A stretch of DNA of 64,000 nucleotides from Marchantia polymorpha subsp. ruderalis (taxonomy: Eukaryota > Streptophyta > Marchantiopsida > Marchantiales > Marchantiaceae): the NCBI GenBank assembly GCA_037833965.1, contig AP031353.1, positions 13,208,501-13,272,500 of the forward strand, written 5' to 3'. The notes under the pieces were generated by a model. That model made no database searches. It was given only the letters and a program-made list of their open reading frames with translations, and had not been told where the DNA came from. Position 1 is the stretch's first letter; each line of letters begins with the position of its first letter. This document shows positions 50,897 through 61,262 of this stretch, in pieces. Made by a program: the position numbers and the translations under genes.

Positions 50897-52427
50897 GTGG
50901 GGATTGACTTTTCGTACAGAAAAGGAGAGTGTGTCAGCCACGATTTTCGGAACTCCGCAAATTTTTCGTATCTTGTCTGCTCTAGAGGACGCTCAAATTA
51001 TCTGAGCTGCTGAAAACAGGGTCGAAAAAGCGCCCTCCCGTGCCCATGATGGGGAGGCTTTCCGGCAGTTATGGGTCAAGCTACGCATTTGGCAAGTTGT
51101 GAGTGGTTTGTGATGTCAAAGCGTAGACTCCTAAAACTGGGCCCTCCAACGGATTATCAGAAGCAACCAAGAGTTCTTCAACCCCAATGCTGCTGCTCTG
51201 CTCTGCTCCTGTTCTCGGCCTCCCTAGCCAGTTCGTTTGTCGGCTACGACATTTTGGACGAGCTTCAAACTGCGCCGTCTATCATTGGACTTGTGGGCCG
51301 CTCTCGGCCGTGAGAATATCCCCGGCAAGTAAGCAAGTTGCCCTTAAATTGCCCTGAAATTCATTCATGAACGCAAGGGGGGGAGGTGTCAGAGCTCTGC
51401 CAGTGTCAGGGCTCGTCAGGTGTGTGATATCAATCAGTGTGCAGAGAATCCCCATGGATGCCGGCGAATTTTGTACTGCCATCAATTAAGACCGATAAAC
51501 TGTTTTCCCTCGGATCCCCCTCCAATTATTATAGAATTGCAACTTCGTGTGCTCTGCGAGTCTGCCAAGGCTCGTAGCTGCGAAGGGAAGTGCCATGCCG
51601 GAGAGCCGAGCTCATCCATCCGCCTTCGATAACGATATCGACGCATGCATGCATGCCCTTCAAGCGCGAGATCGTTCGACAGGTGATGCGCAGCCCACCG
51701 TAAAACAGTGCTAATCCGGGTGACGAAACCTAAGCTATGGCGGTAAAAACCCTACCACCGCCTGGCGTACCGAGCTATTTCATCAATGAGCTCGGGCCTA
51801 GCAATGTGAGAGTCCTCGCTAGCCCGACGAGGACCGAAACACTCGATGCAGAGTCTCATGCACTACTTAAAAGCTGTAAACTTTTCGGCGACGCATGTCG
51901 ATCCAGGTGGGGAGATCAGTATATGGCCAGGCGAGGCGGATCGATCGTTCAATCGATCAGTCAGTCAGTCAGTCGGCTTTCTCATGCCTCCTGGCGGCTT
52001 TCCGCTAGCACACGGAGCCTAGATGCAGCCGACGGATGTCGACATAGGGTTCGGTCAAGGCTTAGCGAAGATTGAGATAGGGCTCGCCAGGCCTGCTCAT
52101 GGTCATGCTCATGCAGCCTCGTCGAGCCCCGGCGCAATTATTCTTCTCCAGAGCTCGTCAAAAGAGTTCTCCATAGACACCGAACATCATCCTCCACAGT
52201 CCCAAGGTCGGAACGCATTCAGCTGCCCGGTCCGACGATGCAAATCGAGAGGACCGGCAAGCGCAATCAGTGTCTCCTGAGAGTTATGAATCCCCCAGAC
52301 AAAAGTGCGCTCTGCCAAAGCGCACGGCTTTTATGGATGCTCCGCTCGGATCGGTCGAAGAATCCATCCATCCGCCCGGATGAGCCTCGGACTTCGTCCT
52401 CTTCGAATGTCCTGCTGCTCCGCCTCG

Positions 52428-52451
52428 AGCAGCAGCAGCAGCAGCAGCAGC
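52428..52451. repeat. (AGC)8 microsatellite
   Basis: Eight uninterrupted AGC units. Reads as poly-Ser or poly-Gln on the plus strand depending on frame; no gene context supports either. Confidence 0.9.
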
Positions 52452-52628
52452 ATTGGCAAGCAGGGGACGGGAACGGAGCCAATCAGCGGCCGGAGACGTC
52501 ATCGGATTCTGCACTGTGGCAGCTCCGGCCTTTTCGGGCCGATGGGGAGCTCCAGTCGGGCGGAAGAAACGGTTGGACAAGTCCCTTGGTTGTCTTATCG
52601 CAGCAACGCTCAACAAGCTCGGGAGCAC

Positions 52629-52678
52629 GGGACGGGACGGGGCGGGGAGGGGAGGGAGGGGCGTTGGGTGGGGGGGGT
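52629..52678 (+). other. G-quadruplex-type G-run cluster
   Basis: At least eight runs of three or more G are separated by 1-5 nt on the plus strand (gggacgggacggggcgggg..., ending in eight G). This fits the usual G-quadruplex pattern several times over. If the region is transcribed from the plus strand the RNA would carry it too. Confidence 0.75.
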
Positions 52679-52822
52679 CGAAAATGACAAAGCCCACCTG
52701 CCACCACCTGCCACCGATCTTGAGAGCGCGAAGGCGTGCATGAGCAACGAGAGAGAGAGCGACGAGGAGGAAGGGGGAGGCGATCCATCGATCGGTCGGT
52801 CGATCGATGGAGACGGGGCTGA

Positions 52823-53083
52823 ATGCTGCTCCCGAGCGCGATCCTGACCGTGTTCCAGTTCATGCAGTGCTGCCTGATGCCGGCCGACGATAGCTCGTAC
52901 CCGGTCTCGCCCATCGCGTACTCGAGGCTGCACACGCCGCAGGGCGGCGCGGCCGGCGCCGGGAGCATGCAGCAGCAGGATCTGGAGCTGCGCAACTGCG
53001 TCACCCTCCGCCCCTGTCCGTTATTTGCAGTTGACTGCGATGCCGGCCCCACCACGGACCATGAACATCCCGAAGCCGCATGA
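52823..53083 (+). CDS. Unrecognised small ORF with extreme GC3
   Basis: An 86-codon frame starting MLLPSAILTVFQFMQCC, with a middle part PADDSSYPVSPIAYSRLHT. In the first 64 codons 62 end in G or C, well above the first and second positions, which looks like real coding constraint. The bias stops near 53014. So the frame may be a first exon that splices out there (no strong donor seen), or an upstream ORF. I do not recognise the protein. A 79-codon frame in another phase follows (53025-53261), with His-Asp-Arg repeats and a hydrophobic segment LLWPWLLLVLLLLLVIPL. That one may be chance from the repeats. Confidence 0.4.
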   Translation: MLLPSAILTVFQFMQCCLMPADDSSYPVSPIAYSRLHTPQGGAAGAGSMQQQDLELRNCVTLRPCPLFAVDCDAGPTTDHEHPEAA

Positions 53084-53261
53084 CCACGACCACTACGACC
53101 GTGACCGCGACCACGACCACGACGCCATCCCGAGACCGCGGGCGCCGACCCTGCTTTGGCCCTGGCTCCTGCTCGTGCTCCTGCTGCTGCTCGTCATCCC
53201 TCTGGAGTTCCGCGATCGTACGGAGCGCAATGTCACGTGGAGGAAGAATTGGACCTTGTAG

Positions 53262-56200
53262 AGTGCGAGGGATTCGGGTCTCGGGATCATCGTGGTGATT
53301 GAATTGGGCCCCCGATTTGTAAGCGGCTGCTGACAATCCAGAATTGTGCGCGACTTGATAACGAGCGCGAATTTGAGCATGAGACTCTATGGGCAGCGGC
53401 TCTGCTCTCTGTCTGTCGGTCGGCAAATTTCACGGACTCTCCTGTCAGTGCGATGACGATCGGTGTCGTGGTGAGGCGGCTCCGAATGGCGCCGGCACCC
53501 ACTGCCCTAAACGTGATCTCCAACATGTTCCTACCCACGGATTCAGAACGATGCACGCACGACGATTGCTGCGAGTCGAGCGACTGGGTGTTCAGACAGA
53601 TGGATGATAAAATCTCCGGAGTCTCCATACTGAGAATCAAACATATTGTCAACGGAGGCAGATTCTGAGCCATCGATTTCTCGGGATTCTCTTGAGTCTG
53701 AGCAGAAAAGTCCAGTGTCAGGCAGATGAAATCTGCTCATATCAACGCCCGACTGCGAATTCTGGCTGCAAGTTGCACGCCACGGAAACTCTGAGGTCTA
53801 CGAAAGTGCATTTGAAGAGCAACTGGGCGTCAGGAAGTCATCAAAAATTAAGATTCTGCCTGCCAGAGTTCGCAGGTGACTGGAAGGGTTTTCCCCCTCG
53901 ATTATGGGATCCAGACGCTTTTTGGACTGCGAACGAAGTGTTAACTTTTCAGATCTAGTTCATTAACGAAGTCTCTCAGTCGCTTCGTAAGAGATTCCAA
54001 CATTCGCGTCGCTGTAAAGGCCACTTCCATTCACCGCTGACATGGTTGCACCGGATAGGAATGTATGTATGCATACGCAATGGAAAGGAAAGATAGACGT
54101 GCAGTAATGAGAGGCTTCATTGGCTTTTCAGTCACTGGTGTGGAGCCCAGTACGGAGGCCCACTGGGCTCCATTCTCGTTTCTATAAACTCTTATTTGTG
54201 GAATGTTGTGAAATGAAGTTGTGAAAACTCTCGTGCACTTTGTTGGCTCTCGTCCCACAAAACTTTCCACATTTTGTCATGCTGCGACCCAAAAGCTTGG
54301 AGCTTCACTTGACTACAGGACGCTTTCCATCTACAATCGAAAAGCGAAGCCGCGAACCGGGAGCCGCTACTGGACGTGAACACGACCCCAAATCTGAAGG
54401 CCTGCAATCATACTTTTGTGGTACATGTGTCATAGATCCGCCACATGAATACATTATACCTGTACACCATCTTAGAAACATGGAACTCTCTCATCATAGA
54501 TTTCCGAAGGTTCCAACTACCTACTTGTACAGTTTCGGACATGTGCATTTAGTTGCACATGGACTTACGTTTTACGTCTCGTCCTCGCTGCCACGGTGAC
54601 GCCTTTGGACCTGGCCAAGATTGCAAAGCTTCGTTCTAATCTCGAACAGAAAAGACTTCCCAGAAGCAGTACAGAAGTTCTCGTTTTATAGAGCCAAAGA
54701 AAGTGGATTCATAGATCAAGGTAAAGAGTAAAGGCACTGTAAACTTTTTTAGATGACCTTATCTTTATTTGTGGTAAGAGATCCGAAGAAAACCAGAGAC
54801 CATCCAACACGAGCTTTAGACTCCACATGGTGTCTTTCTTCTTTTTGTGCTAAGCACAAAGCGCAGGGCTATGGCATGGTGCCTGAGACTCGGCGGATTG
54901 AGGGGTCGGTAGCAGGTGTGCCTCTAAAAATTGTGTAAAGATAGTTCTTCTGCCGTAAATTGAGGAAGGGCTATGTGAGGGCCCACGTTGTAAATTGTAC
55001 ATTTTATGAACCATGTATCACTCCTCGGATACTGCAACGCATTCCAATCCAGTCACTGTGTTTTCTCCCCTTCTTTTGAGCTTTATCACCCAGATTTGTC
55101 ATCAGATATTACTGGATAAAAGGTATAAACAGATCCAAATATTTAGACTGTGAAGCACGTCCACTGATTGTTTTGAGACTAAGTCTCTTCCCTCGTCACA
55201 GCTTACGCATGAACGGTCTTTTGAAACTCGAGTGGGAGAGAATCTTGGGTGGCGAATAAATAAGGCGAGCGAAGTGATTGCATCTGTGCTTGTATCCAAG
55301 ATATTTTTAAACTAGGCGAATGCAAAATAACATGCTGCTAGATTTGCTCAATATCTCCTCGACAGTGCATTTTAGATGTAATTTCTCACCTTGCTTACTT
55401 AATGCCGTTTTCCTTCATATGTCTTTCCCTCATAAGATCATCGCATATGTGGATTGAGCTCTCATGCGTGAGCACAAAGAGATTGAAAAAGAGTTTGGGA
55501 TCTTACCTGTCTGGCCACAGTTTGTCTCCTTAGGGTCCAAAACATCCTAGCTTACAAAAACCGCATGCTGGAAAAACGAAAGATCTCTAATCACTAAATT
55601 TACTGTACATCACTGGAAATTGCTATCATTTCTTCGCCAAAAGCGCGAGCATGAACACCTGGATTCTGAAACATGTATGAACCATTAAATTCGTGTTAGA
55701 AGAAACAGAATCGGACATGCGAAATTGTTTCTTTGGTGGAAACTACTCTTGGGTAGAGTTCTGGGTTTATTCATAAACGTGTAGTTTCATCAATCCCTTT
55801 GAGACAGGGCTACATATGCGGGTGGATATTGCTGTAGCTATAAACTTGCAACGATTCCCAGCAGTTTTCAGTCGGAGGTAAGCATCCCGTGGCAAGTAAT
55901 TAATATGCTGTAACGACGCGTATGAAGAATGTCTAAGATTGTCACAGATAGAGTGGACTCCACATTGTATCCCTTCTATCTTTGCGGTTAGGGCAATGAC
56001 GCAGTTAGTGAGGTAGAACCGAGACGCGTCAATGGCTGGTTGAAAACTATTTCCAAACTATCTGTCCGTTCGTAATCAGATAACTCCAGTAATGAAAGCT
56101 TAATCTAGAAGGACGACATACCTGTTTTCTCTAATTCTACGCATCATGATAGTGCATAGTTTAGCCATGGAGGAACTACAAATCGAACTTGACGGAAAAC

Positions 56201-57252
56201 CACGCAGGGGCTTATGGTTTCATGTTCTGTACTCAGCAGGTAGCTAGTTCATTGAAACCTTGAAGGCTTTAAAGTCTGTCGAACACATAAGGCAAAGGCA
56301 TGTGGATCACCATGTTGAGGAGAGAAGATAGTGGTACGAGGGACTAGCGATATAATGGCAGAGGTCCAATAACCAGCAAAGATGCAGACAGCCTCTATAG
56401 ATAGTACAGCAGAGATGGATTACTACGAGCCACGAAGCATACCGATCTGTGGAAGACAAACAGAGGATTGGAAGATCGACTTTAAGGCTCAGAACAAGTG
56501 GACAGAAAGTAGGCAGTACAAGGAGGAGCCTGGCTCTGATGATGATGACGATGATGGGAAGGACAGACTGACAAGGAAGAGAGTGAAGAAGACATTAGAA
56601 CCATGCAGCGCCTAATCGAGGTTTGTGGAAAAGAGTAAAGAGGAATGCGTAGTAATGAAATTTTGAGGATAATCGAAGTCAGGGGCACTAGCCTCAGCAA
56701 CAAACATGCAAGGAAACTGGAGAACGAAAACGAAGTTTCTACAGGGCTAAGGTCATCCTCGTCGAGGACGCAGTCATGACTTGAGAGACATCAAGAGACA
56801 AGCTGTGCGCAGAGTGGGAGACCTGTTGAATGTTCGTCGGTTTTTTATGAGAGGAGAGCTATTTTCACATTCACTATCCGTCATTCATGTTGAAAAGCAC
56901 ATTTGGCCAGAGAAAGAAGCCTTCATAAATTATTTGGTAAATATGTACACATTTTCCACATTCTGATCATAAACTGTATGTTTACTCCGTCTGTAATACG
57001 CAATCGGCTCTCGAAATAGTGACACTGCTGAAGTCGTTCTAAGTTTTCCCCCGCACAAAGGCCAGATCCCAAGATGTCAAAAGTATTCTCTATATGTGAT
57101 CGCGAGTATCTTAGTCGCTTGTGCGAATACATCTTCTTCGCATTCTGAAAGCCATAGACTTCTGCAAAGGATCATGATCAGTCACTAGTAAGCTGACCCA
57201 GAACACCGTGTCAAAATTCGAATCAGTTTGAAGGATCAGTAGCTCGGAGTAC
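53262..57252. other. Spacer, nothing recognised
   Basis: Short frames only. A perfect 11-bp hairpin with 10-nt loop lies at 54141-54172. A gat/gac trinucleotide run near 56537-56556 makes an Asp tract in the frame 56382-56615, which has no other feature. Confidence 0.45.
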
Positions 57253-58860
57253 CTAATATTTTTTCGACGTATCGGGCCCTAACTTAGGACGCTCGAACTG
57301 ACAGCCTCCTTTTTCTTCAGATTCGCCCTTCCTGCTGGAAATGCGTTTTCCTATCCAGGAAAGTACAACCCAAAGAGGAGGAGTGAATTTCCGGTACAAG
57401 TAGATTCTCGGCCGAACAAATAGATTCGAGCTATGTAGCAGCCTAACATTGAAGAGCACGCCGCTGGCTATCATCTTCCAGTACCAAGGCGTTGGTTCAA
57501 TTCCCAGTGAACTGGTGATCTCGTCTCCGACGAGCTTTCGCATGACGGCCCCGTGTAAGTTGTAAGGCCAGAACATGGGTGGTCTCAGGGCCATGTTCCC
57601 GAGCAGGGCTTTTGCAGCCTCCTTCCCGGCTTCGCCTGGATGGACTAAATCTTTCTCCATCTCCACGAATAGAGCAGCGGCACCATTCTCAGATACAATG
57701 CGCTTGCTGAACTCTTCCGTCACGCCCAGGTAGTAACCGATGACGTGCCACAAGTGAAGGTAAGCAGTTACTTCGTTGGGCGTGGGATTTATGCCCATCT
57801 TTCTCAAGTTGGTGATGACAACAATGGAAAATTCGCAGAGTGTGTACAAGAGATGTTCCTGGTTGATGGGAAGATCCGTCTCTTTCATATGCATCCGAGT
57901 TTTCGCATATTTCGCTTTTTTATCACCTTCCAGCGAGCTTTAGCGTGCAACATTCGGACGCGAACTATCAAGGACCATCCTTCTCCTGTCCAAGGTCGCA
58001 AGCAGTCTGCGTCCTTCATGACATCCAGTACAAATTTGGAGGTATTCATCACTCGTGCATTTGTTAACGGAGGCTTCTTGTCCGAACCGTTGCACTCGAG
58101 GGTGTTGGCCATATCATTTGCAGCAAGTCCACCCGCGAGAGAGTAATTTGTCAATATTATATTCACAGGTACCATATACTTCCTGCAAAAGACAAGTCAG
58201 AGTTTCAGCATCCTCTCGACAATTTCCATTGTACGCCAAAACCAGCAATCTACGATTTCTCTCGAGAATCTACGACTACTTCAACAATTCAGCAGGTGGC
58301 GATGTGCACCCCACGAGCAACGAATTCAGAAATGTTATCAAGGTTTTAGAATGACTGAACCTGAGCATACGTCCTAATCATAGGAATTGACATGCAAAGT
58401 CAGGCCCAGTTAGAGATCACAAGTTCTATGTCTAGTTCAGTTCAAACAAATCCCATGTACTGTGAACCAATCTAGCACTTTTCGGTATCCCAAACCCGTA
58501 CTTGGCCTGGATGTTAGCTTCAAAGGGAAATTTTTGGACAACATTGCGCACAACTGAGACGGTCACCGAGTCCGCTCACCAGAAAACGTCTTGGCCTTGA
58601 CGAACGAGATCCCAGTTGACCCATTCGGGTACGCCCCCAATTTGCTCCTTGAATTTCATTATGGACTCGTGTGCAGAATCACAGTTATGAAGAACCTTCG
58701 AAACATCTTGATGGGCTTTCCAATGGAGGTGTTTGAGACAGTCATCGGCCAGTGTATCACTTACATGTGACAGCACCTCCAGCTTTTCATGGTCATCGAG
58801 AACCTTATTCAAATCTAATTTCTGGAAACTATTCCGAAAACTCCTCTCCAGTTTTGACAT
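57253..58860 (-). CDS. mpaB/rubber-oxygenase family protein (DUF2236), frame broken
   Basis: Exon 1 (58860 or further upstream, to 58580) ends GGVPEWVNWDLVRQGQDVFW. The intron 58579-58183 is GT-AG, phase 2. Exon 2 (58182-57253) continues KYMVPVNIILTNYSLAGGLA, NARVMNTSKFVLDVM and VRMLHAKARWK. It then needs a -1 change of frame to continue MKETDLPINQEHLLYTLCEF and AYLHLWHVIGYYLGV. These are landmarks of the family of haem-dependent oxygenases that includes fungal MpaB and bacterial latex-clearing protein; substrates of plant members are unknown to me. The change falls at AAAAAAG (minus strand, 57921-57915), and one extra A would restore the frame. Alternatively a 68-bp intron (AAG|GTGATA...CAACCAG|GAA) also restores the frame but removes the conserved PINQ. 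The true N-terminus may lie in an earlier exon: a good acceptor (ctctctgtctag) precedes a hydrophobic AVAVILLV stretch upstream of the first ATG. Confidence 0.78.
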
Positions 58861-60683
58861 GTTTCTAGCCAATCCTCCCCTCGCTTCCACAAGCAAAATC
58901 ACGGCTACAGCACTAGACAGAGAGCAAATGGACTACACCGATCTTATGATGCATGGACTACAACTACGCCGCTCAGCACTGCACGAATGATATGCCTATC
59001 TCCAAGTCGACAAATTTGGTACTTTCTGCTGACGAATATTGCCATAAAGTTGGTCTTAGACAATGTGACCATGTGCTGACTTCCTTCTTATAGTGTTCAG
59101 GAAAGCAGCCCACGGAACGTTCGAAGCATCCTTCGAGCTAGAGCGAAGTTTTCCACAACACGGCATGCGTCTACAAGAAAAGCGTTGTGCGTCCCACTGG
59201 AAGTGGACGAGATTCCACGTTGGCTCCAGCAGATCTGGTGAGCTCAGGAACTCATCCGAGCACGAGAACCGCATTTGTCTGGACAATGAGTTGATCTTGG
59301 TAAACAGAAGACACAGTCTTTTGAATGCTTCTCAGCTCGGATCTGTCTCTTGTGAGTGACAGTGGAGGCTGTACAGATCTCCCATCTGGTGCCCGCATGT
59401 CTGGAGTGTGAGTAATTACGTCCTACTCGAGGCTTTTCCTGTTGCAAGCGTTGCCATTTAGTCAAATTGATGCGATGTACGCCTCGTGATAATCTCAATA
59501 ACACGTGCATCTCCTTCGACTGTTCTAGTCTGTTGAACTATCTTCGACGGAGTAGAGTGAACTCTCTAATTCCTGTCTAAAATTAATTTCCTCGAGGAAG
59601 ACCGAAATCTGCTCCATTCTTTTACTCTATGACTTCAGGTGCTTCCTGCTGAATTATAATACTTTTATACCCCATCCACGTAAAGCTGATGTCAAAAGAG
59701 AATCATATATTGATAAGTTATGCAGTTAAAGTGATAAATCTTCACTGTTGGCGGAGGCCAAGGACCTCACCGTTGCATCCCTTGGAACTGCACTTACATG
59801 ATGTGTATACTGGGTCGTGCTCGAATCGACCCGAGAACAGAGCAAATAATCTTCTTGTGCTCCAATAATTTCAGAAGAAGGCAGTATGTATTTCTATATT
59901 TCTGGAGAGAAAGAGACACAGACAGATTGAGGATCTGATAAGACTGCAAGTCTATCACGCAACTGATTTGAGTTACTTGAACAAGCGGTCCAATCCACAC
60001 TCTTCCACCTAGGTCCAGGGATCTACGTCAAAAAAGTAATACAAAGATAACTGGAACTCGTGCAACGTGTGCTTCTTACATTCTGGACAATTGAGATGTA
60101 GAAAATTGGAGAAGTTGTTTTTAGATTTATGATCTGTACTCAGGTTGAAAGCATCCATTCCCACTGTACTCAATATTTTGTGGATGATTCTGATGACAGT
60201 CCATGTCTCTTCTGGGACTCGAGTGAATACTCTCGTCATACACGTTCCAGCCCTCGATATTACGGTACTACCTCCAGAGCTATCTGAACCCAGAGTTGAC
60301 AATTCACGTTTGAAGGGGTCTCATGTACGCTGAATTTGATTTGGGAATGTGCACTGGACAGAAACAAGCCTAAAACTGAGCAGTGTATTTCATTAGGTGA
60401 GAGAAATAAGAAAATGAATGAGAGGAGATGCGAACTCCAAAAAATTGACGTAGCATAAATAAACACACAGCAAAGCAGGGCAAGACACGAATGACCGTAT
60501 CTCAATTAGCTATTGATCAAAAATTACAGAATTTTTAGAAAAACAGCAAGGCCAAGTCTGGATGGGAAACAATGACATGACCCTGTCAATCTCACTAGAA
60601 AGAAAGAAGTGAAAACAAAACGGATAATTTGAGTGTTGTGAATTATCCTAAGATACAGTTATTTATAAGTAACTCAATTAAAG
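58861..60683. other. Spacer, nothing recognised
   Basis: Open frames at 59093-59359 (plus), 59244-59510 (minus) and 60009-60302 (minus) have no motif I can name. The 5' exon or promoter of the oxygenase gene should lie in the first few hundred bases. Confidence 0.45.
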
Positions 60684-61262
60684 AGCACGCTTAGACTTGA
60701 GGGTCTACAGCAAGGATGAAGAAGTCTATATAGCAGTCTATGTGGACAATTCGTTGTCATTGTGGAAGGGAGTAAAAGATGTGAAGATTGTAATCCCTTC
60801 CATTTGATCCATCTTCGAAATGAAAGTAATTGGTCCAGTCAAATTTCTCTTGGCCATCCACATCGACAGAAATCAAAAGGAAAGATGGATTCGGTTGAGC
60901 CATACGAAGAACATTGACGGGATACTGCATAGATAGAGGATGAAGGATGCAAAACCTGTCTCTACTCCTTTCGAACATGGCTGCAGGTTGAAGACAGTAC
61001 TGAGGTACTTGAAAGGCACTTTCAGACCTGAAACTACTCTCAAAGGTTTTTCTGATGAAGATTGTTGGGCTGACGATTTGGAAAACAAAAGACCCCTAGT
61101 GGTTAATTGAATAGTTTGAGTGGTGCAGCTAATAGTTGAGATTAGGGAGAACAGCAGAAATCATGGCTGCTTCACTAGCTTCTCAAGAGCTGATGTGGTC
61201 AAGGATTATGTTCAAGAAAGTAGGTTTTGCTCAACAAGCTCCATCAATACTGAGTACTGAAT
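60684..61262 (+). mobile_element. Ty1/copia retrotransposon pol remnant, internally deleted
   Basis: The plus-strand frame reads, with stops, the end of a copia reverse transcriptase: VYSKDEEVYIAVYVDNSL (YVDD-like), SIFEMKVIGPVKFLLAIHID, LSHTKNIDGIL and KDAKPVSTPFEHGCRLK. It then jumps directly to RYLKGTFRPETTLKGFSDED, which lies about 100 residues further on in full-length copia elements, and ends with the RNase H piece IMAASLASQELMWSR. In-frame stops (TGA near 60809, TAG near 60933) and the deletion make it inactive. ttgtgaatta occurs at both flanks (near 60636 and 61513) and could be LTR remains. Confidence 0.75.

Larger units (their letters stand above)
50162..52822. other. GC-rich, microsatellite-rich region
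   Basis: It contains (GTC)n at 50719-50735, purine-rich gcagagcag repeats around 50655-50698, a cagt run near 51957-51974, (AGC)8 at 52428-52451 and gatcgatc/ggtcggtc runs around 52785-52806. Many overlapping open frames here come from composition. TATAAAAG on the plus strand at 50889 and TATAAA on the minus at 50531 would fit a divergent promoter pair, but no clear plus-strand gene follows except the small frame at 52823. Confidence 0.5.

Noticed and set aside
52267..53055. Several long overlapping frames, some with poly-Ser, poly-Cys or poly-Ala
   Set aside because: They come from the AGC and G-run microsatellites in all six frames. Only the 52823 frame shows a third-position bias.
53025..53261. 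Small membrane protein with His-Asp-Arg repeats
   Set aside because: The hydrophobic segment is read from ctcctg/ctgctg simple repeats and the N-terminus from cacgac repeats; not enough to call a gene.
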